The notes beneath the pieces are model-generated. The model saw nothing but the letters and a program-made list of their open reading frames with translations, was not told the origin of the DNA and made no database searches. A DNA stretch of 64,000 bases from Waterburya agarophytonicola KI4 (GTDB taxonomy: Bacteria; Cyanobacteriota; Cyanobacteriia; Cyanobacteriales; Xenococcaceae). Location: the NCBI RefSeq assembly GCF_020640915.1, contig NZ_JADWDC010000002.1, forward strand, positions 67,832-131,831, written 5' to 3'. The position numbers and the translations under genes were made by a program. Positions 52,496-62,531 of the stretch are shown here, piece by piece; position 1 is the first letter of the stretch; every line of letters starts with the position of its first letter.

Positions 52496-53416
52496 GTGAT
52501 TCAAAATCTAGAACAACACTATAAAGTATTGGGATTAGAACCAGGTGCGTCTTTAGAGGAAGTTAACCAAGCTTACAAAGACCTAGTATTTATATGGCAT
52601 CCCGATCGCCTTCCCCAAGAAAATGAAAGATTGATCCAGAAATCTGTCGATAAGCTCCAGAAAATTAACGAAGCACGGGATTTTTTACGCTCTTATCATC
52701 GAAAAAACGGCAAAGTAGCAGCTAAAAGTCAACCCAAATCTACTACCTATCCTCGCCAAGACTATTATGGCGATCGCAATACTGATCGAAATAGAGAAAG
52801 CTACGCCAGAAGAAATAGCTATCAATCTTACTCTAGTAGCGATCGGCAACAAACCTCTTCTCAAACTACTTCTAGACGATCTTCGGACTATCAATCTAGA
52901 AAACCTTGGGACTATCGAGCATATTACTATTCTCCCCACAATCCTAACAATCCAAGCTCTAACAATAGAGATAGCGATCGAGACTTTCGCGAATCTAGTA
53001 AAAATTACGCAGCGAGTCGCACCTCAGAAAACAACTATAAAAGACCATATTATAAAGACTTGCGGGGAGCGGATCTGAGTAGATCCAACTTTAAAGAAAG
53101 AGACTTTTCGGGGAGAGATTTATCCCAGGCTAATTTATCCTATGCAGATTTGAGCGATACTTTCTTGCATAAAATTATCTTAGAAGGAGCTAATCTTCAG
53201 GGAGCTAATCTCAAAGGAGCTAATTTACTCCAAGCAAACTTAAGAGGGGCTAATTTAAAAGAAGCCAATTTAATCGGTGCAGATTTAAGTGGCTCGGATT
53301 TGAGTGGTGCAGATTTGAGTGGTGCAAAAGTTGGTTTTAATAAAAAAATCATGGTCAAGCTCACCGCCGTTAAACTAACGGGTGCTACTCTACCCGATGG
53401 ATCGATTCATCCTTAA
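52496..53416 (+). CDS. J-domain protein with C-terminal pentapeptide repeats
   Basis: 306 residues. N-terminal J-domain (about 7-70) with the H35-P-D37 loop that stimulates DnaK. A Ser/Arg/Tyr-rich disordered linker (about 75-185) comes next, then pentapeptide repeats (about 190-285: A-D-L-S-R, A-N-L-Q-G, A-N-L-K-E). A GTG start behind AGGAAGGA is clear. The fusion would bring DnaK to whatever the beta-helix binds. J-domain plus pentapeptide proteins occur across cyanobacteria; targets unknown. The 296-base spacer before it contains no convincing gene. Confidence 0.85.
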   Translation: MIQNLEQHYKVLGLEPGASLEEVNQAYKDLVFIWHPDRLPQENERLIQKSVDKLQKINEARDFLRSYHRKNGKVAAKSQPKSTTYPRQDYYGDRNTDRNRESYARRNSYQSYSSSDRQQTSSQTTSRRSSDYQSRKPWDYRAYYYSPHNPNNPSSNNRDSDRDFRESSKNYAASRTSENNYKRPYYKDLRGADLSRSNFKERDFSGRDLSQANLSYADLSDTFLHKIILEGANLQGANLKGANLLQANLRGANLKEANLIGADLSGSDLSGADLSGAKVGFNKKIMVKLTAVKLTGATLPDGSIHP

Positions 53417-53578
53417 TTCGATTTAATTTAATTTAGTTGAGGTGACTTCTCCCAACAGACAAATATAAAGTTTAATGCCAAAATCAATTGGTGATGGGAT
53501 TTCTTACAATATACAAAACAATCAATCTAATCTAAGAAATTTTAAAACTTTTTAGCGTTCTTTTTGCGAGATGACTTA

Positions 53579-55846
53579 ATGACTAGCAAACCTCCTTCTA
53601 ATGGTAAAAACTCCCAATCTCCCATTAGCAAAGCTGTTACCCAAGCCGTACAAACAATTCAAGCAAAAGTAAATTTTAATTCCAGCAATTTCAAATCGGG
53701 CAAACAAACTCCAGAATTGCGCATCAAAGAGGCTAACGGCAAAGAACAAGCTTATCCATTAGCGGGCGATCGCTATACTTTAGGGCGTAGCTCTCGTTGT
53801 GATATTAGCATTCGCAACCCTGTAGTCAGTCAAACTCATTTAATTATTAAAAGAAATCGCAAAAAACCTCGTTCTTTTATTATCCAAGACGAAAAATCTA
53901 CCAACGGCATTTATCGAGGGAAACGTCGTTTTAAAACCTTTTCTCTCTTTCACGGCGAAAGCTTTACTTTAGGGCCTCCAGAGCTAGCTGCGGGGGTTAC
54001 AGTAAGCTATTATAATCCTCCCCCACTCTGGTTGTATTTGATTCGCTATTCTCTCTATGGTATGGCAGGAATGTTGGGTTTATTAATCCTCATCCTGGGT
54101 ATTGAATGGTTTAAAGTACCCGTATATCCCATTCCCAAAGAATCAACTTTACCTGTAGTAGTATACTCGGGTGACAATAAAACCACTATTAATCCTACTG
54201 CTCGCAATAATACCCATCGCGAACTAAAAAAACTTTCAGATTTTTCCTCCTATTTACCCGATGCCGTAGTTGCTTCGGAAGATAGTCGTTTTTATTGGCA
54301 TTTTGGAGTCGATCCTATTGGAGTAACCAGGGCAGTAGTAATTAATCTTACTTCATCGGAATTGCGCCAAGGAGCGAGTACCCTGACCCAACAATTAGCC
54401 CGTAGTCTATTCCCTGAAGTCGGTAGAGAAAATACGGCGGGACGAAAAATTCGCGAAATGATGGTGGCGTTTAAGCTAGAAACTTTTTATAGCAAGGATT
54501 TTATTCTCAAAACCTATTTGAATCGAGTGTATTTAGGTATAGGTAGCTATGGCTTTGAAGATGCTGCCCAATTCTATTTTGAAAAATCCGCAGCCGACCT
54601 CGATCTTTCTGAAGCTGCTACCCTAGTGGCTATTTTACCTGCACCCAATTTATACAATCCTGTTAAGGATTACGATACCGCAGTAGGCTTGCGCAATCGT
54701 ATTATCGATCGCATGGTCAAACTAGGTATGGTAAACGAGGCAGAAGCAGATCGAGCCAGGCGATCGCGTATTGAAGTCAGCCCCAAAGCCCGCCAAACTT
54801 TTTCTAGTACAGTTGCACCTTATTTTTATAGCTATGTCTTAAACGAATTAGGAGCATTATTAGGTTCGGATGTAGCGCGAGAAGGCAACTTCATCGTAGA
54901 AACGGGTTTAAATCCCCAACTACAAGCTGAAGCCGAATCAGCATTGGAATATTCTATTAGTAACGATGGCGATCGCTTTGGCTATTCTCAGGGTGCAGTT
55001 GTCACCCTCGATAGTCGCAACGGCAATATTATCGCTCTAGCTGGAGGGGTAAACTTCAATCAAAGCCAATTTAATCGAGTAGTCCAAGCAAAAAGACAGC
55101 CAGGCTCGACTTTTAAAGTATTTGCTTACGCAGCAGCATTGGAAGAAGGCATCGATCCAGATACGGAATACTCTTGCGCTCCTTTTTCTTGGAAAGGGCA
55201 GCAATATCGAGGATGCGAGCGTAGTAGCGGTGATATTGACATGTATCGTGGGTTAGCTCAATCGGAAAATGTTACCGCCTTGAGAGTAGCCGAAGAAGTC
55301 GGTTTGAAAAAAGTCATTGATGTGGCACAACGTTTGGGAATAAAGTCTCCTCTAACAGAAGCTCCAGGATTGGTAATTGGACAAAGCGAAACCACCGTTT
55401 TAGAAATGACTGGTGCTTATGCCACCATCGCTAATGATGGAATTTGGAATAAACCCCACGCTATTAATCGCATTTTAGATGGCAGTGATTGCCAAAAATC
55501 TGGCGATCGTAATACCTGTCGTGAAATTTATGTTTTCGACGACGACGAGGAAACCTACCGCGATGTTATTTCCCAAGACGTTACGGACGAACTGACTAAG
55601 ATGCTTAAAGAAGCAGTAGAAGAAGGTACGGGCAAAGCTGCATATATAGATCGAGGAGAAGCAGGGAAAACTGGCACAACTGACAAAAATGTCGATCTTT
55701 GGTTTATTGGTTATGCTCCCATCAAAGATTATGACTATGTCACGGGAGTTTGGCTGGGTAATGACGATAATTCCCCCACCAGGGGCAGTAGCTATCAAGC
55801 AGCAACCCTTTGGGGTAAATATATGAAGCAAGTTGTCAGCAATTAA
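53579..55846 (+). CDS. FHA-domain class A penicillin-binding protein (PBP1A family)
   Basis: 755 residues from the ATG at 53579 (a TTG at 53564 is in frame). N-terminal cytoplasmic FHA domain (about 65-135: L-G-R-S-S-R-C-D-I-S-I and K-S-T-N-G-I-Y), one helix (about 155-178), a GT51 glycosyltransferase (about 200-380, catalytic Glu234 in S-E-D-S-R-F), and a transpeptidase (about 440-740) with S510-T-F-K513, S-E-N and K-T-G-T-T. Both peptidoglycan synthesis steps should be intact. The FHA domain implies control by Ser/Thr phosphorylation inside the cell. No kinase gene is nearby. Confidence 0.93.
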   Translation: MTSKPPSNGKNSQSPISKAVTQAVQTIQAKVNFNSSNFKSGKQTPELRIKEANGKEQAYPLAGDRYTLGRSSRCDISIRNPVVSQTHLIIKRNRKKPRSFIIQDEKSTNGIYRGKRRFKTFSLFHGESFTLGPPELAAGVTVSYYNPPPLWLYLIRYSLYGMAGMLGLLILILGIEWFKVPVYPIPKESTLPVVVYSGDNKTTINPTARNNTHRELKKLSDFSSYLPDAVVASEDSRFYWHFGVDPIGVTRAVVINLTSSELRQGASTLTQQLARSLFPEVGRENTAGRKIREMMVAFKLETFYSKDFILKTYLNRVYLGIGSYGFEDAAQFYFEKSAADLDLSEAATLVAILPAPNLYNPVKDYDTAVGLRNRIIDRMVKLGMVNEAEADRARRSRIEVSPKARQTFSSTVAPYFYSYVLNELGALLGSDVAREGNFIVETGLNPQLQAEAESALEYSISNDGDRFGYSQGAVVTLDSRNGNIIALAGGVNFNQSQFNRVVQAKRQPGSTFKVFAYAAALEEGIDPDTEYSCAPFSWKGQQYRGCERSSGDIDMYRGLAQSENVTALRVAEEVGLKKVIDVAQRLGIKSPLTEAPGLVIGQSETTVLEMTGAYATIANDGIWNKPHAINRILDGSDCQKSGDRNTCREIYVFDDDEETYRDVISQDVTDELTKMLKEAVEEGTGKAAYIDRGEAGKTGTTDKNVDLWFIGYAPIKDYDYVTGVWLGNDDNSPTRGSSYQAATLWGKYMKQVVSN

Positions 55847-55851
55847 CTAAA

Positions 55852-55873
55852 AGTCCCCCAAATTTGGGGGACT
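55852..55873 (-). terminator. terminator of glnB (also usable for the PBP gene)
   Basis: 22-base perfect palindrome, core AGTCCCCC/GGGGGACT around AAATTT, between convergent genes. Read on the minus strand it continues into TTTTAG. Confidence 0.75.
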
Positions 55874-55882
55874 AAGAGGAAT

Positions 55883-56785
<903 letters not shown>

Positions 56786-58333
56786 ATGCTTAAATTTATT
56801 AATCTAAAAAAACTTACTGCCAAAACTCTGGTTGGTATTTTAATGATAGGAGGATTAGTTACTTCAGCAGAAACAAAGCAAGCACTTGCAAGTGCTTGTG
56901 ATAATAATGGTCATGGTAATAATCTTCCAGCTTCTGTAACTTTATCTTCTGGTGATGTAATTACAGTAGATGGTTACGATCCTACAAATCCTGGTAATAA
57001 AAAGAATCAGCTAAAAAATAGATTAAAAGACGGTGATACTAGCGGAAATGGTATGACTATCTCCTATAGTAATGGTGCTTTCGAACTATCTAACTCCCAA
57101 GCCCAATATGTTCTTGATAATATTCCTGACATCGAAAAAGATTGCGATAGTGACAATGATGATTCCAGTAGTTCATCAGCAGATACCATTACCCTAACAG
57201 GAACTCTTCGAGATTTTGACGGCTACAGAGACAAAAATGGTAATTTAAGTGCTGGTGGTCATGAAGATTTTGAACGCAAGAATAATGTAGATAAAAATCC
57301 TAGCGGTCAAAAGTTCAAATACGGTCTTGATACTGGAATTACTACAAATACTTTAGGTGCAGACAAGAAACCTATTTATGCTGGTGGTAGCTTCTCTACT
57401 ACTACTAAAGCAAACTTCGATCAATGGTATCGCAATGTTCCTGGTGTTAACCAAAGCATGAATTATGATATTGAGTTGACCAAGGAATCTGGCTCAAATG
57501 TCTATAGTTTTGACAATAATGGCGCACAGTTCTTTCCTCTAGATGACCTTCTATTGGGTAATGAAGGACGCAATAATAACTTCCACTTTACTTTCGAGAT
57601 TCATACTCAGTTTACCTATCAAGGTGGTGAAACATTCGACTTTAGTGGAGACGATGATGTTTGGGTCTATATCAACGGACAAAAGGTTATTGACATCGGT
57701 GGTGTACACGGAAAAACAGATGCCAGTGTTAACTTAGATTCTCTTGGACTAACTGTTGGGGAAACCTACGACCTTGACTTCTTCTTTGCAGAAAGACACG
57801 TTACTGAGTCTAATTTCAAAATTGAAACTACTATTCAATTAGAAACTGCTCCAGATCCTGATGCAGATGAAGATAATGATGGTATTCCTAACATTCTAGA
57901 AGGTTCTGAGGAAGGAATCGACACAGATGGAGATGGAATTCCAGACTACGAAGATACTGATAGTGATAATGATACTATCCCTGATTCAACCGAAGGAACA
58001 GAAGATCCTGACGAAGATGGAACTCCAAACTTCCAAGATACTGATAGTGATGAAAACGGTATCGATGATATAGAAGAAGGAACAGAAGATCTAGATGAAG
58101 ATGGAACTGACGACTTTGAAGATTTAGACAACGATAACGATGGTATCGATGATAACGATGAATTAGTTAATGATGCTAATGATGGTGATGATGATCCTGA
58201 TACTATTGATGGTCAAGTAAACGATGATGTAGACGACGATGGAATTCTCAATCACAATGATACTGATAGTGACAATGATGGTCTAAATGATGATATTGAT
58301 CCAGATCCATATATTACAACTTACGCTGACTAA
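56786..58333 (+). CDS. secreted fibro-slime domain protein with thrombospondin-type-3 calcium repeats
   Basis: 515 residues. N-terminal signal (about 1-37), a block N-N-G-H-G-N-N (40-46), then a PA14-like fibro-slime domain (about 130-355) with [13 protein letters not shown] and [10 protein letters not shown]. The C-terminal 155 residues are acidic TSP3-like repeats (D-x-D-x-D-G-I-P-D), each a calcium loop. The protein is probably exported and stiffened by calcium at the cell surface. The N-terminus resembles that of the vWA protein 0.7 kb downstream. A strong hairpin terminator follows. Confidence 0.85.
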   Translation: MLKFINLKKLTAKTLVGILMIGGLVTSAETKQALASACDNNGHGNNLPASVTLSSGDVITVDGYDPTNPGNKKNQLKNRLKDGDTSGNGMTISYSNGAFELSNSQAQYVLDNIPDIEKDCDSDNDDSSSSSADTITLTGTLRDFDGYRDKNGNLSAGGHEDFERKNNVDKNPSGQKFKYGLDTGITTNTLGADKKPIYAGGSFSTTTKANFDQWYRNVPGVNQSMNYDIELTKESGSNVYSFDNNGAQFFPLDDLLLGNEGRNNNFHFTFEIHTQFTYQGGETFDFSGDDDVWVYINGQKVIDIGGVHGKTDASVNLDSLGLTVGETYDLDFFFAERHVTESNFKIETTIQLETAPDPDADEDNDGIPNILEGSEEGIDTDGDGIPDYEDTDSDNDTIPDSTEGTEDPDEDGTPNFQDTDSDENGIDDIEEGTEDLDEDGTDDFEDLDNDNDGIDDNDELVNDANDGDDDPDTIDGQVNDDVDDDGILNHNDTDSDNDGLNDDIDPDPYITTYAD

Positions 58334-58666
58334 GTAAATTTACAGCTAAAGTTAGTTACTTTTAAAAAAAAGCGATCGCTTTGTGTAAAGCGATCGCTTT
58401 TTTATTGAATATCAATATTTTCACGTCAACAGAAATACTCGTATTTAAAATTCAGATAAATTCCAACTAACTTTTATAAAAACAATACAAAATCACTATT
58501 TAACACACCATTTCTTCATAATAAAAACTAGTATTTGCAACAATTACATTGGTATTTATCTAGAGTTAACTTATAGAAGAAGCAAGCAAAGATAGCTTCC
58601 TACAAAAATAAGTTTGTAGCTCATGCAATTTAATCAACTCAATATTAATTTTAAACAGGTGTAATT
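58334..58666. other. intergenic region (333 bases) after the fibro-slime gene
   Basis: Holds the HIP1-pair terminator (58364-58403), then AT-rich sequence that must contain the promoter of the 94-residue secreted-protein gene. No further ORF or repeat is seen. Confidence 0.6.
58364..58403 (+). terminator. HIP1-pair terminator hairpin
   Basis: Two copies of GCGATCGC, flanked by AAA and TTT, pair around a GTGT loop and are followed by TTTTTT. The left arm begins 58364 with eight A. Confidence 0.85.
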
Positions 58667-58951
58667 ATGAAAAAGTTATTTTGTCTCTCCGCTGCCGTTC
58701 TAAGTTTTGCGGTTCAAGGAGTAGCTTTTGCTCAACAACAAGGTGCTCCAATTAGTGAAGCCGAATTTGAAATTTTAGTTTCTACTATTTGTCGTGCTTC
58801 ATCGAGTTCAACTCCAGCAGAGATCGCTAGCTCAATTGCTGCTAAAGCTAGTAGTTCTATGAATAAAGAACAAGTAGAACAACTTCAAGAGCTAGCTATA
58901 GGAATGAATTCTATGCCTACTGCACAAAAAAACACCTTGTGTAATTCCTAA
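58667..58951 (+). CDS. small secreted protein, 94 residues, unknown
   Basis: Clear signal peptide (M-K-K-L-F-C-L-S-A-A-V-L-S-F-A-V to V-A-F-A, cut about 22/23), then a Ser/Ala-rich helical domain with two Cys (about 42 and 92) that may form one disulfide. No family recognised. It lies between the fibro-slime and vWA genes, 41 bases before the latter, so it is probably co-transcribed with it. Confidence 0.65.
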   Translation: MKKLFCLSAAVLSFAVQGVAFAQQQGAPISEAEFEILVSTICRASSSSTPAEIASSIAAKASSSMNKEQVEQLQELAIGMNSMPTAQKNTLCNS

Positions 58952-58992
58952 TCATATCAATAGCTTTTAAATAACAGAAGAAAATAATTATA

Positions 58993-60375
58993 ATGTTCAA
59001 ATTTATCGATTTTCAAAAAATAACAGCGGTTAGCATCCTTGCTGTTTTAATGGCAGGAACTTTAATTAGTTTGCCAGCTATTTCTAAGAATGACAACAAT
59101 AACGGTCATGGAAATAACTGCGATGGTATTGATTCGAGCAACCCTGGAAATGGTTCGCCTAATGGCAATAATTCCAATCACAACGAAACCGATCCTAATG
59201 TTGATGATGAAGGGCGTGGTAACTGTTCTACTACCCAAGCAACGGGTGTTTTGAGTCCATCAGCAGTTTCTAAGACAGCAGTTGTCACTCAAACTATTTC
59301 TCTGGATAGAACTATCACCGTTAATATGGATGATCTTGTGGAGACAATTACTACTACTGCCCCTGTTGAAAAACTAGATATTTTGTTTTTGGCTGACAAC
59401 ACAGGTAGTATGGGTTCGGCAATTGAAAATGTTCAAGATAATGCCGAAGATTTGTTGGAGACAATTTCAGAAACCTATGATGATGTAGAATTTGGAGTCG
59501 CTAAATATTATGGCGATCCTCAAGAAGAGATAGTAGAATATCAAGCTACAGGAGAAACTGAAACAAGATCTTATAGATATAAGTCTGGGAGAAGATGGTA
59601 TACATACACTTGGGAAGTACCAGTTTATGAAAGGGTAGTTGTCGGTGAAGTCGGGGCTACTGGTGCTTATCAACTTCAAGATGCTGTTGGCAGTGGAACA
59701 GTAGATGATGCTCTTGATGCAATTGATGATTGGAGTGCTTCGGGGGGTGATGATTGGCCAGAGGCTAATTTCTTTGCCTTACATCAAGCTGCTACTTCAG
59801 GGGGTTCAACTAATACTGGTTATACCTCAGGATTTAATACCAATTGGCGTAGTGGTGCTAAAAAAATTATTGTTTGGTTTGGCGATGCTAAATCTCACAC
59901 CGATACAGTCAGCCAAGCAGAAGCTATTCAAGCTCTAAATGATAATGATGTTACGGTCATTGCCATCCACACTAATACCACTAGCGCCAGCTTAACCGAT
60001 GGTATAGACTCAAATTCTCAAGCATCCACCATTGCTACTGAAACTAGTGGTCAATATGCTAGTGTTTATAGTTCGCAATTAGCCAACAAAATGGAAGAAC
60101 TGATTGAGCTAGCAGCAGTAGAAACTACTACAACTACTACGACTTCTCCGACTATCGACTTGGTATTTGGTAATGAAGGGGACACTCAAGGATTAGATAT
60201 TAGTTATGTTTGTACCGATCCTTTAGGTTGTAATAATGTCAAACATGGAGATGTTCGCACCTTTCAAATGAACGTTACAAGTGATGTTGGCGGTAACTTC
60301 GAATTTAAAACAATTGCTGAAAATGTTGGCGGTGCAGTAGCAGATAACAACCTTGCTTTTCACTTTACAGATTAA
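58993..60375 (+). CDS. secreted von Willebrand factor A domain protein
   Basis: 460 residues. Signal sequence about 1-31, then D-N-N-N-G-H-G-N-N (34-42), an Asn/Asp/Gly-rich linker, and a vWA domain (about 125-375) with MIDAS D135-N-T-G-S-M-G, in which the usual first Ser is Thr. An inserted Tyr/Arg-rich stretch (about 190-220) and a Thr-rich linker (T-T-T-T-T-T) follow, then a C-terminal beta domain with two Cys. It likely binds a metal-dependent ligand outside the cell. A HIP1-pair terminator closes the unit. Confidence 0.8.
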   Translation: MFKFIDFQKITAVSILAVLMAGTLISLPAISKNDNNNGHGNNCDGIDSSNPGNGSPNGNNSNHNETDPNVDDEGRGNCSTTQATGVLSPSAVSKTAVVTQTISLDRTITVNMDDLVETITTTAPVEKLDILFLADNTGSMGSAIENVQDNAEDLLETISETYDDVEFGVAKYYGDPQEEIVEYQATGETETRSYRYKSGRRWYTYTWEVPVYERVVVGEVGATGAYQLQDAVGSGTVDDALDAIDDWSASGGDDWPEANFFALHQAATSGGSTNTGYTSGFNTNWRSGAKKIIVWFGDAKSHTDTVSQAEAIQALNDNDVTVIAIHTNTTSASLTDGIDSNSQASTIATETSGQYASVYSSQLANKMEELIELAAVETTTTTTTSPTIDLVFGNEGDTQGLDISYVCTDPLGCNNVKHGDVRTFQMNVTSDVGGNFEFKTIAENVGGAVADNNLAFHFTD

Positions 60376-60409
60376 AAACTTTAAATTTAAGCATTTTATT
60401 AAGCATTTG

Positions 60410-60442
60410 AGCGATCGCTTTACACAAGGCGATCGCTTTTTT
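60410..60442 (+). terminator. HIP1-pair terminator hairpin (inverted copy of 58364 element)
   Basis: Paired GCGATCGC with loop ACAC and T-run. Its 26-base core is the reverse complement of the 58364 element core except for one base. Confidence 0.8.
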
Positions 60443-60479
60443 CTTAGATAATTAATAGCATTGAAGTAGAGGCAAACAA

Positions 60480-60911
60480 TTAACCAAAATAACCATCTTT
60501 CATAATTTGCTCAACCTCAACAATATCATCTTCAGGAATTTCAAAATCAAACCTCATTGTAGAGATCGCATCCTGATAAATATCAGAATATTCAGATTTA
60601 AGATAATTCTTCAAACTGGGATTTTTCTTGAGGATTCGATTAATACGATTGCGGAAATTAACAACTTCTTGCTGCCAACTTTTGCGACATCTTTCTACTT
60701 CCTCATCCCAGTACCTTAGTTTGAGGATATGCTCAATTAATCGCTGCATATAACTATCTAGCGATCGCTTTTCTGACTTTCCCATGTCGTCAATTTCGTC
60801 CAGCAGATTATCCCAGTCCATATTGGCAAAATCTCTATTTTGAATAGCTTCTTTTGTCTTTTCAATCCAAAGATTGAAGTCGCGATCGTGTAATTGTTTT
60901 AAATTAGTCAT
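60480..60911 (-). CDS. DUF29 family protein
   Basis: 143 residues from the ATG at 60911. Family pattern: L-H-D-R-D-F-N-L-W (near the start), D-W-D-N-L-L-D-E-I-D-D-M-G-K-S-E-K-R, R-L-I-E-H-I-L-K-L and the W-x-x-E-V region. DUF29 proteins are highly multiplied in cyanobacteria, mostly helical and of unknown function. An upstream in-frame ORF extension to 60932 is not needed. Confidence 0.88.
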   Translation of the reverse strand: MTNLKQLHDRDFNLWIEKTKEAIQNRDFANMDWDNLLDEIDDMGKSEKRSLDSYMQRLIEHILKLRYWDEEVERCRKSWQQEVVNFRNRINRILKKNPSLKNYLKSEYSDIYQDAISTMRFDFEIPEDDIVEVEQIMKDGYFG

Positions 60912-60949
60912 GATCTTTAGTTGTGTAGACAATTTATTTATAGCTACTT

Positions 60950-62494
60950 TTATAAGTTACTCGGAATAATCGTGCGATCGCCACATACTTCGGAATTTAA
61001 AGCTGCTCGAATGGAATAATCATAATCTAGTTCGGGATGGAAGTAAGAGCTATATAAGAAGGCATATTTTAAAGCTGCGATGGGTGCTGTTTGGGTATCT
61101 TCACCAATATGTTTGCTCAATAAACATACTTGTTCGTTAGGTTTTATTTGGTTGACGAATTCTGATTTGACTCCAAAAGCAAGATGTTTATCTAAGGTAA
61201 TAAAAGAAGGTTTGGCATAGAATTTACCGACTTTAATTAAAATAATCGTGAGAAATATTGTATATAATAATCCCACATATTTTGGTTGCAACCATCGTCC
61301 GATAAACTCTTTATTTTTAGGCAAAGATATTAAATATAAATTGAGAGATACCAAACAAATCATCCAGTACATAAAGTATCTTAATTCGTGGGACTGAGGA
61401 AAATTCAACGGAATAATCGACATGGCGATCGCAGTAAATAATGCAGCCTTTGCTTCTCTAGCAGTGCTATTTTTTGATGAGTTATTAACAATTGCTTCTC
61501 TTAGTGCCAACCCGATTAATAATAATAGATTAAATACTACATAAACTCCCCAAAAACCTCCTTTGCGACTGCGATCAATATCTCCACTCCATTGATCGGG
61601 AGTCCAAAATAGAGGCGCATTTATTTCTAATACGGACTTAACCCAATTTATCTGGCGATTTCCCCCTTCATAGGCTTCTGGACTTAATTTATGGTTGAGA
61701 ACAATTCCCCCAATTTGAATTTTGATGGGATAGAGAGGGTTTTGATATAAAACAGTATTTTTGACAGGAGTAGCAAAGATAATGATACTTGCCACTAAAG
61801 CTATGGGAATAACTTTGGTTAGTTTAACAGTCGGTTTTTGTTGAAAGTAAAGCCAGCCTAATCTAATACCTGCGACTATTAAAATTACGAATACTAAAGG
61901 TTGTAGCTGAGTCTTGGTATTGGCTGCGATCGCAGCACCAACAAAAGCGATCGCTAATTCTTTAATATTAGGTAATTGCCGATTTTTATAAAAGCTATAG
62001 GTCATCATGACCAAAATAGAAGTGCCGATGTTACCAAATAGATCGACAAAACTTGTAGTGGCGTGAGTTAATACTAAAGGAATAGAAAATAGGGCGATCG
62101 CCGATAAATATAGAGGTACTTTAAAATAGCTTCTGAGGAAAAATAAATAGCCAATTACGCTGAAAAAGCTGACCAAATTCGTAGATTGAATCCTCCTCGT
62201 AATTCTCCAGAATATACCCTGAAGAAAATGAGCTAATAGGGGAAAACCATCGAAACGGGGTTCAAACCATTTTTCATCGCCAATAAACATTTCTCTGGGT
62301 AAAATACCCCCAAGCCTGCCAGCAAAAGGTAGATGATACCAGCCTGGATCGTAGTTATTATCTAAATCTATAATTGCTTTAAAAAAGATGGCAATAACTA
62401 GAGTTATGGCAATAAAAGATAAAATTATTTCTATTCCCAGTTTGCTCTCTTTTAGTTGCTTTAACTGTTTGTGTTTACTAGCAGAATTCAACAT
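60950..62494 (-). CDS. GT-C-like polytopic membrane protein, probable glycosyltransferase
   Basis: 514 residues, about ten hydrophobic segments. After the first helix (about 24-45), the motif D-L-D-N-N-Y-D-P-G-W-Y-H-L-P (about 43-56) and a soluble loop resemble the first acidic loop of GT-C enzymes. A C-terminal non-membrane part (about 440-514) follows. Confident family call is not possible. It is 31 bases downstream of the flippase-like gene and in the same direction as a sulfotransferase, suggesting surface glycan assembly. Confidence 0.55.
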   Translation of the reverse strand: MLNSASKHKQLKQLKESKLGIEIILSFIAITLVIAIFFKAIIDLDNNYDPGWYHLPFAGRLGGILPREMFIGDEKWFEPRFDGFPLLAHFLQGIFWRITRRIQSTNLVSFFSVIGYLFFLRSYFKVPLYLSAIALFSIPLVLTHATTSFVDLFGNIGTSILVMMTYSFYKNRQLPNIKELAIAFVGAAIAANTKTQLQPLVFVILIVAGIRLGWLYFQQKPTVKLTKVIPIALVASIIIFATPVKNTVLYQNPLYPIKIQIGGIVLNHKLSPEAYEGGNRQINWVKSVLEINAPLFWTPDQWSGDIDRSRKGGFWGVYVVFNLLLLIGLALREAIVNNSSKNSTAREAKAALFTAIAMSIIPLNFPQSHELRYFMYWMICLVSLNLYLISLPKNKEFIGRWLQPKYVGLLYTIFLTIILIKVGKFYAKPSFITLDKHLAFGVKSEFVNQIKPNEQVCLLSKHIGEDTQTAPIAALKYAFLYSSYFHPELDYDYSIRAALNSEVCGDRTIIPSNL

Positions 62495-62503
62495 TAGGGA
62501 ATG

Positions 62504-62531
62504 ATTATTAATTATTAATTATTAATTACTG
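62504..62531. repeat. heptamer repeat ATTATTA (4 units, last diverged)
   Basis: ATTATTA three times then ATTACTG, exact period 7, running from the 9th base of the gap into the stop codon of the flippase-like gene. Confidence 0.6.

Noticed and set aside
52767-53078. 103-codon plus-strand frame overlapping the J-domain protein linker
   Set aside because: Ile/Glu/Thr-rich translation of the low-complexity linker in another frame.
55475-55831. 118-codon minus-strand frame inside the PBP gene
   Set aside because: Antisense to the conserved transpeptidase region; no start context.
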